Below are positions 11,551 to 24,415 of a DNA stretch of 64,000 nucleotides, one piece after another. The number at the start of each line of letters is the position of its first letter. Position 1 is the stretch's first letter. The notes beneath the pieces were generated by a model. It did no database searches and had not been told where the DNA came from. It saw only the letters and a program-made list of their open reading frames with translations. The stretch covers positions 1 through 64,000 of the forward strand of contig WIXG01000137.1 in assembly GCA_009869945.1 (NCBI GenBank), in the 5' to 3' direction. The translations under genes and the position numbers were made by a program. The DNA comes from Mesaphorura yosii (lineage: Eukaryota > Arthropoda > Collembola > Poduromorpha > Tullbergiidae).

Positions 11551-14500
11551 TGCTTAGCCGAATGTCGAAGTCGATTTAAATTGAACTTAATCCGATCAGG
11601 CAGAACTCACAATCACAAGCGGTAAATAGTCAGCTTAATTAACTTCCAGGGCACTTAGAATCACTTCTCTCTTTTTTTTTTACAAGAATCTCTACTTGTA
11701 ATCTTGTAATTGTCTCACTTCACCCAATCTCCGTCCGGGTCCGAAATGATGCTGGTGCAGTGCAGGCAAAGATGCTTCGTCTTCAAACTTAAACTTGAAA
11801 ATGAAAGGAATCTTGAAGAAAAGGTTCGTTTTTCTTCTTCTTAATCGGTCCTGGACAAGGAATGTAAATTGTCTCTTGTGCTGTTCCATACTGTACTGAT
11901 TCTGGTAGAGTACGGGAATGGAAAGGGTCTTAGGCGACCCTTTCAGGCAGGCAGGGCCCTTGAGCACTTGAGCATGTGACAAAATGCAAGTAATCTTCGC
12001 TTAGGCAGCGCAGGCAAGTTGCGACTAAGAAGATTATGCGGAGGGGGTTTGTTTTGGGTTACACCTTTTGTGACATTTGGGCAGGCCAGGGCGGGTTCAT
12101 CTCCACTGCTGCAATAAGCAAAATGCGAGAAACAAGGCTAAGAACATGAACATGTCGGATTAAAACTGGCTTGGTTGTTGGCTATCACTTACAGTTTTAA
12201 TTTAGCATCATCATTTATGCATGAATGCGTCCCAAAGGGCGGATTAACTCGAAGTGAGTGACAATTTTGACAAGACAGTGTCAATTACGCAGACCACACA
12301 TTGAACCATGGCCAAATTTTCGTCTTGATCGAACACAGCCTGCAGAACTGCACAACTGCAAAGAAGGAAGGGTATTCAAGTCGGGTTGCGCTGAGTTGAT
12401 TCTTGGCTGAAGAATTGCAGTGCAGTGGAGATGAGTCATATACTAATTAAGCCCACCTGATTCCGATCTCCGATCTGCGCTCTGCTTTCTACTCTGATGA
12501 TTCAATTTCGATCCTCCTTCTCGTCTCGCGTGTTTGCTGTCAGGTCGGCTCAAGCCCTCAAGCCAAGCCAGCCGTGATTTCGGGCTTTTGGGTCACACAA
12601 GTCACACATGTTCGAAATCCACACCCACAACAGGAACAGCCAGCCGTGCACCCCGGCCGGAGACGGAGATGAGATGATGAAGCTGTGACCGGTATGATGA
12701 ATGAGTTCATAACATCCGTGTCCGTGTTCACATTGAACACAGCCAACCAGGTGATCCGTACTCTTTGGAAAGTAATTAATGATGCGCTGACGTGCAAAGG
12801 CTGCTGAGGGCTGAACATTCCACATTCAAGCTAAAGCAGAAATTAATTTCTGTCCTACCTTCAAAAAACGCGAACCTCGAACAAGGCACACAACATACAG
12901 ATTAGTGAGTTTGTAAATCTTTGCAATAAATCTCACGACTAACATGACCCTGAAGCTGGAAACTCTGGAAACCGGAAGAAACTCTTTATCCCAAGACACT
13001 CGTTTCTAGTAAATTGTTCCCAGAGGATTGTTTCTGGTAAATTATTCCTGGAGAATTGTTTGATCTTCAACCCGTAAACAAATTCTATTTATGGCAATTT
13101 ACGTCCAGGCAAATCCAAGTCAGTTTATTGTCAGCATCATTTTCTGCGTTCTTACTCACCGTTTCCTATTGGATGAGATGTGAATGAAATGAAAAATAGT
13201 TTCAAGTTTGTAGTCACGTCGTGAATGTGAGATGAGATACGGAAAGATGAGATGCAAAAGATCCGAGGTCAATACAACCAAAGTAAATTATTTATGTGAG
13301 AAATGCTCGCGACATTTTCATTCATTTCAGGAGAAACGGCGTAAATTGTCTAATGAAGGTGCAACCGGGCGGAAGATCAACAAATATTCGTCTTTCTTTA
13401 TATAGGAAAAGATCTTGAAGATCTTGAATTGCCATTGCAATTGCTGAATACATTCTGCGTCGTACCTTTGCTGGTCCGGGCCCTCTTGGCGTGGGAGAAT
13501 CAGACTGCTCGAACTGTTGAATGCCCGAATCAATTACTTCAATAAACTGAATAAACTCAGGCCCAGGCGCATTGAAACTGTAACAATGATAAACTTAAAT
13601 GTGAACGTAAAGATATTTTTTATGTGACACCTTCGAAACGCGATCTTTTCAATTTATCTTGCTCATAATGGCTCGAAATTGAAGTAAAGTGCAGTGATAA
13701 GTTTGTAATACGCAGCAGGAGGTAAATAAATACGATCAACGCACCCTTCGACCGACTCGTCAACGACAAGGACCCACAATTCTGAAGAAAGGAGCAAGCA
13801 AGATGCAAGAAATCGGGCAACGCAAAACACAAACAGTGAACAGGTTCCTATTCTTCGTCCTCTCCGTCTTTCTTCGTTGCATCACAATTACAATTACCAA
13901 GATCCAAGTATCCAAGTACATCAAGCAAAGGAATTGCACCAAAAGAACCCAAGATCAACGAAGAAAAATACAAAACAGGTCCAAGTGTCGAAGTGCCAGA
14001 GCCCAGTCAAGTCAAGTCCAGGCTATTGACCATTTCAAAAGTCAAAATTTAACTGCTCACTGCTCACTGCTGGTGCTGGGTTGAGGAAATTGCATTGGGA
14101 ATCGAGTTCAGGAGCTCAGGAGGGGGTCTGGGTCTTGGTCCTTTGCAATTGCAGTCCAAAGCAAAGCCGATAAGCAACGGAAAGGCAAGGCACCCTTGCA
14201 CGAAGGTAAGTGTCCTGTCGCTTCTGCTGAAATCGTATCGTAAATACCAAAAGTCAGTCCAGTCTCGTCCAGTCCAGGAAAGGCAATGTCCAGTGCTTTG
14301 CCGTGCTGACTGACCACAATCTCTGTGCAGCTCCGTGCGGTGCCGTGTTAACATGTACCATTTAATGTTGTTAATGTTATTTCACTCCAAGGGTCCTCAG
14401 TCCAGAGCCTGGCCTACAATCGCATTCGCCTATAACTTGCAGTTCCAACTGAGATGCCGACAAACAAAGTAACAGCGAGCAACAAGTAAAGTAACAACAT

Positions 14501-17500
14501 AAAGATAAATTGATGTATGCTCAAGAAATCAGTGCAAAAGGTACGTTCAGAAACTGTCAAATCTTTGTCGGGCCCAAAATTCTGGGCCTTCGGTTTTGAA
14601 GGAACCTTTTTAGAAATTGAATTCTCTTTTTACTTGTTACTGCACTGCTGCTCTTCTCCTTGGCTTGGCTCCTCTGAGATCAGATTCTATTCACTGCGTC
14701 TTGACTTGGCTCGTCCGCCTTCTTGATGTGATTGAACATTTCCTCACTCTGGCTCTTCGTTCTTCGGGTTTGAAGAAAGATTGGATCGCATTACCAAGAA
14801 TCGTTTATCGCAATCGCTTATCGATTAAGCTTGAATTCGGCTAATCTCTAATCAAAATTCACACTCACATGGACGGTGGAGCTCCTGTTTCTTGTGCATA
14901 ATTGTAATATTGAAGGAACAAGAGCAAGAGAGAATATTTACAGTTAGTCTAATGCGCGAGGATGATGAATGAGTCATAAATCTTCGCCGTCTTCTTCCTG
15001 ATCTGCCTGGGCCGTAAACTGCGAAACTGTGATCTTCGTCCTTCAAGATTCGTGTTCTCACACCAAGCAGCAGCAATTTACGATTTACGATTACGATCAT
15101 GAGTTTTATGGTGTTTGCTTGGTGCTAATGAAGACTATGACGCAGGCATCAGCAGGGTCGAACAATGGGCCATAAACATGATCGAACCAAACGACGAAAA
15201 AGCAAAAGAGTAATAAAAGTGTTATTTAGCTAAATGAGGGTAATTATTGCCTTATTGCCTTTTGCCTGGCTTCCTTTTTCCTGTAAGAGATTGGCAACTC
15301 ATAAAGCACCGGCCGGTCGGCCGATCGAGGTCCGACCGACAAAAGACAGGCCAGACCCAACTAACTACTCAAGAACAATGCAGCAACTGACTCGAAGTCC
15401 CATTCAATTCTTGTGGAAGTGGACTGTGGCTATGGGTCCTGCTTCCTTTCTTCGAAAAATGAAATGACAAAAGCCAAACCAGCATTTTGTATTGTTCCGG
15501 AGTGCCGGCCGTAAATGACAAGAACAAGACAACCGAGAACAAGAGCGTGAGAACCGAGACCAGAAATCAGTTTGGCGTTCTAGAATTAGTGCGACGAGGA
15601 CTGGCAACAAAGTCAAAGTGCCGAAGAAGTGGAAGAATACGAATACCGAAGAATTGGAGAATCAGAACCAATTCCAATTTCTTACGCGTACGGTAAGGAA
15701 GAAAGTTGCAAGTCATTGGGAATGATGATACAAGAGCAATTGTTCCCTAATCTCCGTGATTAGCATGACTGATCCAATAAGGGAACAAATGATGCCGAAT
15801 GCCGATGCGTTGCGTTGGGAGGAGATCAATTTTGATTTGTGCTGCCGAAACTTCACGCTTTGCTCCAGAATGCGAGTGCGACGTCTGTGCGAAGACGAAG
15901 GCAGCCATTTTCTGGAATTGGAGCGGGAATTTGAGTCTTTTATCGTTTATCCACGAATCCACACAGTTAGTTCTAACAGCTAATGGCCGTCGTTGAGTCG
16001 TTTCGCATCATTGCCGGCTTCACACATGCGAAGAGCAACAGCACCAGTGAACACAAGATCACTTGTATATCCAGTACTTTGTCCTGATCCCAGTCGAAGT
16101 CCCAAAATAATGAGATCATGTTCCAAGATACGGAAACAGACTCAAAACACGCTTTCGCGTTTTGTACATTGCACGTGCTGGTGCACTGTTTAAGACACAA
16201 GCCAGAGAACAAATTAACATTTGTCACTTTATCACGGTGACACTCGGACACGCCTTCGCCTTCATCTTCGACCCGTTCCCGTTCCATATTTAGTTAAATC
16301 ACGAATCGCCCCAGAAATGCACTCTAAAACAAAAGACTGGAATTTTATCTGCGATTTCACGAATTACGATTTTTACCGTACCGATTTTTTATTATGGCTA
16401 GCCGCGGCCATCAAGCAAGTTGACGACAATTTTGTGGCAACAAACCCGCGTGACGTTACGCGACGTCCCATTCCAAGTTGTTCCAGTGGGTGACGGAAGA
16501 GATGGAAAGAACCTACCGCACACTTTGCCGAATAGTCAACTTTGTGGCTGAATTCAATCTTTCATCTTTCAAGCTCCGTGTCCGTGCTCTGAGCCTTCGT
16601 GTGAGGTCATTTACAAAAGCGATGATCTGCAGTGGTCAATTGTATACGGGACGCAGGCAGGCAGCCAATTTGCTACTTGACTTTTTGACTTGACTTTGCA
16701 GTGAAGCGCAGGACAAAAGAAATTCTTGTTGTTGGTTTTTAGCAGTGATTATTGAGCATTACGGACAATGGGTCGTCCAGGGCAGAGAAGAACAGTAAAG
16801 AGAGGCGTGGCGGGTAAAGGAACATTATTAAATTATGACCAGGTTGATTTCTTGTTTCTTCGCTCTGTTCGCAGGACAGCACAGCGACAGTCGAAGTGTC
16901 ACTTTCAATAAAACCAAGAACAAGCCATTGGACTGGACTGGACAACAACGAGAGGACCTCCCAACACGTGAAACCCTTTCGTGATACGTGCTCTCAGTGC
17001 TCTGGCACTCGATTCAACTCCCTGGCGTGTGCTCCATCTTGCCTGATCGTTCGCCACCGCCGATTATGGCCAAAATTTCAATAGATTTGACCAAAATTCG
17101 ATAATTCCTCCATGCAAAATGCAAAGGCCACGGAAAATAATCGTCGTCAAGTCATAATGGTTGGGCAAAGAAAGTCTTCCCTCAGAATTCAGAATTTATG
17201 ACTCGAGCCCTTCTCTGCGCCGATATTTATAGCCTGGACCTTAACTTCATCCTCCTTAGTTCCGAGTTCCAAGAAAAACAACGAGACGCGTTTCGAATTT
17301 GTTATTTTTCAAAATACGGCATGGTTTCGGCTTTTGGCATTACAAACGACAAGAATCCTCAAATTACCAGCACAGCACTGATTGTAATTATGGGTCAGCA
17401 TTTAAGGTTTATTACGAGTGAAGACTAGAAATCCAAGAAAACACGGACCAATTCAGGCCTTAAGTACTGAATACCTAAAATAACATGAGTGATGCGTTAC

Positions 17501-17650
17501 ATCGAAATATCGCATATTGAATACTGCATTCATTGCATAGCCTAACTAATTATACTTACAATTGCGAATTGTACTTCTAGTGCGAGTTTGCGGAATTTGG
17601 TAACTCGTTTATATAATACTTTGGTATTTAGATTGTCGAATGATTTTTCG
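11551..17650. other. Gene-free stretch upstream of the Sp-like gene
   Basis: No gene is supported in these 6.1 kb. The Sp-like gene and the FAPP1-like gene are both on the minus strand, so this interval holds the Sp promoter side and the 3' end of the FAPP1-like gene. Open frames are short and match no family. It contains a 14-bp minisatellite (listed separately) and CAAGTC-type words near 14005 and 16680. Confidence 0.55.
13002..13065. repeat. 14-bp minisatellite, copy 1
   Basis: Successive 14-base units start with ATTGTT or ATTATT: ATTGTTCCCAGAGG, ATTGTTTCTGGTAA and ATTATTCCTGGAGA, with partial units on each side. The consensus is close to ATTGTTYCYRGWRA. The same unit and period recur at 48065-48132, inside an intron of the nuclear receptor gene. 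Confidence 0.75.
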
Positions 17651-18749
17651 TTAATTGGAGTTGGCGTGCGTGATTGACTTGATTCGTTCCCTGTAACCGT
17701 GACCGCCATTCGTGCCTGAACTCGTGCCATTGCCATTGGTCGCCGGAGCCATTCTGCCGCTGCTGCTTTGTGTGATTGATGCAAAGTTACCGCTGATGTT
17801 ATTGGACGTAGTTGGCACAATAGGAAGATGGTGAGACTGAGATTGAGCTGCTGCGGCCGCATCGGTCATCCGAACACAGTCTTCGAGTGTCGAGATGAAT
17901 GTTTCACACGTGGCCGATAAGAGACTCGTGCATTCATCCAATTTCTGCACACACACAAACAAAAAACAAGAGGTTGTGTTATTGCACTCGAGCGGAAAAG
18001 AAAAAGGTAGCCAAGCTAAGAGTCAAAGTCAAAAGCATGACCATGACCAACGAACACGATCTCTATTTACTCGTACTCGCACTCGCATTGAAATTCGATG
18101 CGAGAAATATGTTTGCTGCGTGCCAGAAATTTGAGTTGAGTACCTGAATATTCGGACCGTGGTCAGTGTCCGAAGTGGCTGCCTCCTTGATGGAATGTAC
18201 TTGCTGCATGAGGAGATCACAGTACAGGCGAAGTTCGGATTTCTTGGTCTTGATCGTGTCGGGGCTTGACTCGGAACGATTAAAGAGCCGTTTGCCCGAA
18301 GCCGAAGCGCCTTGAGCCTTTTGAGTTCCGAGCGCAACGAGCCACTGCTGACGTTCCAGGGTGCTCGCTGCTCGAACGTAAATGTGCTGCTCGCCAGGAA
18401 TGACGATATCCAGGCGTAGATTGTCAGTCGGGTGAGCTGAAGTCAGGACAAAATCAAGTCATTCAAGTTTCTTCAGCGTTGGATTGATTGAATTTAATAC
18501 TTCTTACCACTAATATCGCACGCGGACACCGATACGGAGCCTCTGCAGCCTTGAGTCACATCTTGCTCCGATTGGTAATAGGATAGAACTCCATTATCTA
18601 GGATAAACCAACGAGGCTGCCAACCTGAAAGTAAAACACCAAGTTTCAAGTTACGACCCAGTTTAAAAGAAACAGATATAATTTAACAAGAAAATAGATG
18701 ACAGCTTACCATTCCAATAATTCGTCCATTTCCATAAAATTCCCTTCAT
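17651..18749 (-). CDS. PH-domain protein, FAPP1/PLEKHA3-like
   Basis: Resembles vertebrate FAPP1, whose PH domain binds phosphatidylinositol-4-phosphate and ARF1 at the trans-Golgi. Four minus-strand exons (18749-18710, 18624-18508, 18436-18144, 17944-17651) join in phases 1, 1 and 0 to give about 247 residues. The PH domain fills roughly residues 1-95: it opens [20 protein letters not shown], continues [11 protein letters not shown] and ends in the helix [14 protein letters not shown] conserved region follows ([20 protein letters not shown], then [17 protein letters not shown]), which FAPP1 and FAPP2 share. The Ser/Asn/Gly-rich tail ends soon after, with no glycolipid-transfer domain, so it matches FAPP1 and not full-length FAPP2. 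It is divergent from the Ly6 gene that starts at 19631. Confidence 0.92.
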
Positions 18750-19630
18750 TGTCTTGAGTCTTAATTGTGACTTGACCAATTCTTGAGACCAATTACGTTA
18801 AGAGTTGTGTTGGTTGTCGTCCAAAAGTGGCAAGCTGATTAGCTGCTTCGTTAGCGGAGGCAATACATTGAGTAAGTCATTGCTTAATTGCTGACGTACG
18901 TTAATTTTGATGTTCCATTGCGTTCGTCCACAAGCCTACAAAATAGTAAAAACGTTAAATACCATTACAAAACCAGCACTGCATGTGTTCAACAGCGAGT
19001 TAATCCCTTCACACTATCAGTATCTTATCTTATTGACTGTGGTTAACGACCACATTACGAAATTGCCAAGTCAGTCCGTGTAATATGAATCTAATGTTTC
19101 TTACGATTCTTACCCAATTAGCCTCTAGTTCGTTGGAACTTGGAACACAAGAAGATGACTAAATTCACTGCTGTCGGCCGCATTAACCTTAATTTTTTGC
19201 TAGTTACATGATGAAACTGTAGCTGGCCACGTCCGTGTCCGAATGTAAACGGCTGTTGGTTTAGCTAACTGTCTGTCAAGTATCACTGTCAAAAGACACT
19301 TTCACTCTCCGCTCTTGCGATTTGCGAGTTTCGAGTCGAGTTGAGTCAGAGATCATACGCTAGAGCCTGCAAGAGGCTTGAGAACGGAGACGTAAGTTGT
19401 CGAATGTTGAATCTCGCACAGGCGCGTGAGGGTGCGGTTGCAGTAAAGTAAAGCAAACGAAGCAGGTGACGAATCGGTTGTTTACCAACAATCGAATCGA
19501 TTATTTTATTTTATTCGTAAATCCAGAACATAGGACAGGCTTAGTTAGATTAGATTGTCATTTATAATGAGTTAACCGGTTTACAAGTACACTTTAAATC
19601 CACCAAGATCAAGTTGCATTCCAGTTCAAG
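18750..19630. promoter_or_regulatory. Divergent promoter interval, FAPP1-like and Ly6 gene 1
   Basis: An 881-base gap separates two divergent start codons. On the plus strand a TATA-like TTTAAA at 19593-19598 lies 30 bases before a CAGTT initiator-like site at about 19622. That would give Ly6 gene 1 a very short 5' leader. No TATA box is obvious for the FAPP1-like side. Promoter placement is inference from spacing. Confidence 0.4.
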
Positions 19631-20399
19631 ATGACTTTCAGTCGTTCTAGACATATTTTCCTGCTTCTGAGTGTCGCCGTTGTGTATTTCTCTGGTAAGC
19701 TAGCTTAACTAACATTTAACATGCGCCAATAGTTAGAAACTGGAAAATACAACTGATTTTGGTATTCCAGATAATGTCACTGGCATGGAGTGCTATGTGT
19801 GTACCGCCCAGGAAGGAAATGTCGAAAAATGCACGTCGACGGTGAGAACCTGCGGCGCCGACGAAGACACCTGCCAAACTGAAGTCCGTTGGGGAAGTAA
19901 GTCCACTCCACTGCTCCCACTTTAATCGTTTTCGTATAACCTGATAAGCGGGACACGAAATGCCGATGCATGTGAACAGGTACGCCGTACTGGTCGCAGA
20001 CCGCCGAGAAGCAATACTACGTGACCAAACGATGTGCTACCAAAGAAAATTGTGAGAAGACACGCAAGTCTTTTATGCCATACTGCCATCACATTTGGTA
20101 CGAAGACTGGAAGTGTGGAGAATGCTGTCAAGGAGATCGATGCAACTATTACGCTATCGTAAGTTCTTCCGCTTTGATCCCGACCCCGACTCCGCCAGTA
20201 ACCAGTATGAGTGGTACCATTCAGTTAATCATGATTTGGTTTCGATTCTATGCAGATGGGAGCCGAGTCTCTCAAGGCCACTTCTCCTCTGATGTTACTC
20301 CCTTTCTTCACAATCCTTCTTTCATTAATCGCTGTGTTCAACACGTTGCTGCGATCTGAAGATTTACGAGTTAGGCCTGCTAATGTACAACGGAAATAA
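19631..20399 (+). CDS. Ly6/uPAR three-finger protein 1
   Basis: A secreted or surface-held cysteine-rich protein; receptor and partner cannot be read from sequence. Exons 19631-19694, 19771-19896, 19980-20158 and 20256-20399 join in phases 1, 1 and 0 to give 170 residues. Residues 1-21 form a signal peptide (hydrophobic core IFLLLSVAVVYFS). The LU domain starts at ECYVC and ends in the diagnostic CCQGDRCN. A hydrophobic stretch (LMLLPFFTILLSLIAVF) follows near the end, but about 15 polar residues come after it. That fits a transmembrane anchor better than a classic GPI signal. The stop codon TAA (20397-20399) lies inside an AATAAA. Intron 3 stays open if retained and would give a different tail. 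Two more Ly6 genes lie in this window. Confidence 0.88.
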
Positions 20400-21225
20400 A
20401 ACTGAAGCAGTCCGGCAAGACATGACCACGAGTGAACCAACGAAGAGTTGATATTTTTAATTAATCTTAGACAACTTAATCATTCCATGACAAGTGCAAC
20501 TGAAACATGACAAGAATGACAACATTCCATTTTCCGTCCGTCCAAACTGGAACCAAGAAACGAAGATCTGTGAATCATTAAGGATCTTTACATACTTTAC
20601 ATGGTAGCTAAGTTTTTTTTACTTTTACAGTACTTGCAAAAAACTGAATTGTACTTGGAAAGTGTTGTCCGTCTTAATGTTGTTTAGTTTAAATCAAATG
20701 CATTTAAAATTACATCATTTGACAAGATAGATGCAATAAAACTGCATTAACATTAATGCACTGCAAATCCCATCGCTTTGTTGACAATGCAATAATTCAA
20801 TTATGCAACAAAATGAAAAAGAAAGCAGACGAGATCACGATCAAGAGATCGCATTCGTTTGCCGTCCCGTGTCTTCGGGATCTTCCGGAAGTGAAAGTAA
20901 AGTGCACTGCACACACAAGAAGCATCTAGGCTGAGAGCCTAAAGTCAGTGCCCTGCTTTCTGCATTTGTGCAAGTGCAAGTCAAGTCAAAAAAGCTTCCG
21001 ATATGTTTCAAATCCAGTTCAGAGCTCTCAGCACTAGAGAATTAATTCTTTCAATTAATACCAAAGTTTGAGCGAGCTTTAAGCGCAAGTAAGTTTAAGA
21101 AGGTGAAATGCTGTAAAAAGGCAACAAGAAATTCCTACTGCAACCGCTCTCTACGTCGATAGCTGTATTGATAAAGTTCCTTATTAGTGTGTATACTGAA
21201 ATTAGATTTTGCAAAGTTTGCCGTA
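20400..21225. other. Intergenic, Ly6 gene 1 to CCDC102A-like gene
   Basis: No gene is seen. It holds possible 3' sequence of Ly6 gene 1, with a second AATAAA at 20735-20740, and the promoter side of the coiled-coil gene. A CAAGTCAAGTC word occurs near 20976. Confidence 0.55.
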
Positions 21226-22717
21226 ATGAACCACCACGACGAAATGCGAAGAGGCCGCCCCAAATCGCAAGTCATGACGCTTGATCATTCTTCGCCTCCG
21301 CCACCGCCTCAGAGGAAGAACGGGTCACTTCCACAGCACCAACGGTGGTATGAAAATGACGGCGAGCTGAAGGAGGTAAAGATCGCTTATCTAAGAAGGG
21401 CTGTCGCTTGATCCAATCAGCCATAGCCGTCTGACCAGTTTTCTGTTCCCTTTCCAGAGGCAACTTCAGGAGCTGAAGACTCGAATGCGGCAGATGGAGA
21501 AGACGATGCGGTGGTGGTCGGATTGCGCCACGAATTGGCGAGAGAAGTGGTCACAGCTTCGACTGGAGCGAAATCATGTCAAAGAGGATCTGAAGACTAC
21601 ACAAACAGAACTGGAAAGGGTGTCCAGGGAGCTGGATTTCTACAGAGGGCGATCAGCGCTTTGCACTCCAACCCCAACGACCCCCAACGCCAATGGACGA
21701 ACCAGCGAACTGAACTCGAGTCACTCGGGAGGCTCAGGAGCCAAGAACAAGCGAATTCAGACGGATCCAGTCGATTACCTGAAGACGGACGAAGTCATTC
21801 GACTAGAGAAGAGTGTGGCGAGGTATTTACTCATGTTGGAGGAGGCGAATCGCACCATAATCGCCGAGCGGGAGGACAAGATCATTCTACACCACACCGT
21901 GGAGCGTCTGCAGCGGGACTTGCAGGACCTGCAAGAGTTATACGATAACCTAAAGAAAGAAATGTACGAGCTGAAGGATTTCTCGGAGATGGACGAAAGT
22001 TTCTGTGGAGGGCACGATCGAGATCTTGATCACGACATTGACGGTGTGGCGGGGTTGTCGGATGACGAAGAGCTGAATGGAGCCGTGGGATTCAGCCCGG
22101 GCTACGGCCTCGCTATTGGAATCGAGAACGACAAGATGAGCCCACTCAACTACCAAACTAGTCTTTTTGTCGATCTGTCAGAGAGGAGAGTGAACGAACT
22201 GGACGTCTCGCCGCCAGTTCTGCAAATCGTCGAAGATTCGGACGTGCACTTGAGGGATCAGGAGTTCACAACCGTTGTGAGCAGACCTGCCAACGCGGGT
22301 AGCGATACCGTTTCACCCAAGCCGGATAGGAATTTTCGGAATTCACCTCAAGCACAAAGCCAAGGTGAGCAGGAGCCCTGCACCAGCATAAACGGACAAG
22401 ATCGAGACCAGATGCAAAGTGCAACTGCAGATGAAGTCAAAGCCAGTGATATTGAAACTGAAAGAGGAGGGCCCTCGCAGAATTCGGATCCAGATTCAAA
22501 AACGGGCACAGCAAACCAAAATCAGGGTGGTGAAGACCAGAAGAATGAGGATCAGGAACAGGGCCTAAAAGTAGAAACGTCACTTGCCACTTTAGCGATA
22601 GAGGGCCACGACCATAACAAACACAAGGTAGATGAAGATAAGGACAAGGATAAAGAAAAAGGAGAAACTCAAGATGAAGGTCAAGCCAAAACCGATGATG
22701 AGATAAGCAAATGGTAA
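21226..22717 (+). CDS. Coiled-coil protein, CCDC102A-like
   Basis: Resembles CCDC102A, a coiled-coil protein linked to centrosomes in vertebrates; its role here is not known. Exons 21226-21375 and 21458-22717 join in phase 0 to give 469 residues. The ATG at 21226 is the first in its frame. A short basic/Pro-rich head precedes the family's signature block, RMRQMEKTMRWWSDCATNW followed by REKWSQLRLERN. A second conserved helical block starts near DYLKTDEVIRLEKSVARYLL and runs through ERLQRDLQDLQELYDNLKKE. The last 200 residues are polar, rich in Gln, Asp, Glu and Lys (for example DKDKDKEKGE), and look disordered. At the end, TGG TAA reads through a good donor (TG|GTAAGC). Splicing to the acceptor before 22785 would give TG|A, a stop one residue earlier. 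A poly(A) signal lies at 23198-23203. Confidence 0.88.
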
Positions 22718-24382
22718 GCGTAAGCATTCTTATCAATGCAATTGCATTGGAATGAAGACTAAATTATTGTGACTTGTTTGCCAGAAATTCGACGCGGTAG
22801 GTGGCTCTTTTCGGCATGCTTCAAGAAATCATTCCATTCCATCCGTGGTCAAGGAACAAATTCGCAAAACTCAATCTTTCTACATTACACCCTTAAATAC
22901 ACGGAATCCTGATCTAGTCAGCGGCACGGCTCTCACCTGTATAAGCAAACTACAACTGCAAGCGCATCTTAGCCAAATACTAAACAAAATACGCGTAGAC
23001 CAAAACTCGAAACACAAATTCTTCTAGTCAGCTTCTTTCTCGTTCTTGTACTGCTTGTGTAACTAAAATAAGAAATCTCTTATGGCATTATTGTACTAAA
23101 GTATTGCGTTTCGTGTATCATTCTTGACTTTCTGATCTGATCTTGGTCTGAATGGTCGCGTCGGTCTGAGTTTTCTCCACAAAGTAACTTGCTCATTAAT
23201 AAAATGGTAAACTACTCAAAGAATGAATCCACTTCCAGCTGCAACTTGTCAAAGAGTCAAAGCCGGTCGGTGACGGTGGCTTAAAAGCTCTGGCGCCTGG
23301 CATGACTTTGGCTTTGGGCTCTCGATTCATTTCCTGCCTGCATGCCTGCCCGCGTGAGCGTCTTTGACTTTCTCTTCCATCGTCCGTCCTGTCTGAAGAT
23401 TCACATTCGCCATGGCCAAGCCAAGGCTATAAATAATACATGAATCTTGTCTCTTGTGCCTTCACCTGCGAATTGCGAATACTGCGGAATGCTATGCTTC
23501 TTGCATTCCTGAATGTAACCGCTCATCCGGTAAATTAAAAGTCACATTCTCAACTTGGCACAACTTTTCTCTGTTCTCTTAGTTTTCTTCTTACTTTTCT
23601 CTCAGCGGCGCGGTCCAGATATCCGTGTGCCGTGTTCGATGTAAATGAGGCCAGTAATTATAAATTTGTGGAAAACTCGTCAGAAGAATGAAAATGAAAC
23701 GAAAGTTTCTACTTGAAAAACTTCACGAAATGCTGCCGGAATCAATTCCGTTGCGGCTTTGCATTCGTTCCAGTCGAGTTCCAATATATTGTAGGCAGAA
23801 TCCTGGCTGCCTGGAAGCTGATCTTGACAGTTATCACCGGCCGGGATGACAAAGAGTTCATTTCGGGAGGAAAAAGATGATTTACGCATTACGCTCGACC
23901 GAGTCAGCAGCTTGTTCGCCACGCTGCTTGTCCTGGCGTGGGAGCTGAGCCAAGTCAGATAAATCGCAGATGATTGCGGATCTCCGGTTCACCTCGTCGT
24001 ACTTTGACTTGCTGTTTGCTTTTTGACTTCTTGGACGTTAGAGTCTGGAGTCTGGACAGGAGTTGAGTTTCTTCTTCTGTGTAGCATCCAAAACAAACAA
24101 AAACCCTCTGCAGCTGCGTTAGCGTTATGTAACTCCCTGTTATTTCTTATCTCCACATTTGACCTGACTCTTCACTCTCAGCTGTGTAGTTAATTAATCC
24201 CACAGCTAATCTATTGGTTTGAGGATTCGTGACTCGCCAATCGTCCGATGCAGCAGCAGCAGCAGCAGCAGCAGCTATAAATTACATAAAGTCCAACTAA
24301 TTACTGATTAAACGTACGCCACGTACGTAATTCTAATTGTAGTTATAATTGATGAATAGGGCAATGGCGAGTGAATTCCCAG
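22718..24382. other. Intergenic, CCDC102A-like gene to SLC5 pair
   Basis: This holds the probable 3' untranslated region of the coiled-coil gene (AATAAA at 23198-23203), then non-coding DNA leading to the promoter of the first SLC5 gene. A minus-strand frame at 23680-23922 has no family features and I do not call it. A CAG tract lies at 24251-24274. Confidence 0.55.
24251..24274. repeat. CAG trinucleotide tract
   Basis: Eight perfect CAG repeats lie in non-coding DNA about 110 bases before the TATA box of the first SLC5 gene. Such tracts often vary in length. Confidence 0.9.
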
Positions 24383-24415
24383 TATAAATATTTTTGCTGG
24401 CTTAGGCACTCAGTC
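24383..24415 (+). promoter_or_regulatory. Core promoter (TATA + initiator) of SLC5 gene A
   Basis: TATAAATA at 24383-24390 is followed by TCAGTC at 24410-24415, placing the initiator A 29 bases from the first T of the TATA box. This is the standard spacing, and TCAGTC is the usual arthropod initiator. It predicts a 5' leader of about 215 nt before the ATG at 24627. Confidence 0.65.

Noticed and set aside
12550-12825. Minus-strand frame of 91 codons
   Set aside because: No signal, domain or splice context supports it, and a second frame overlaps it on the same strand.
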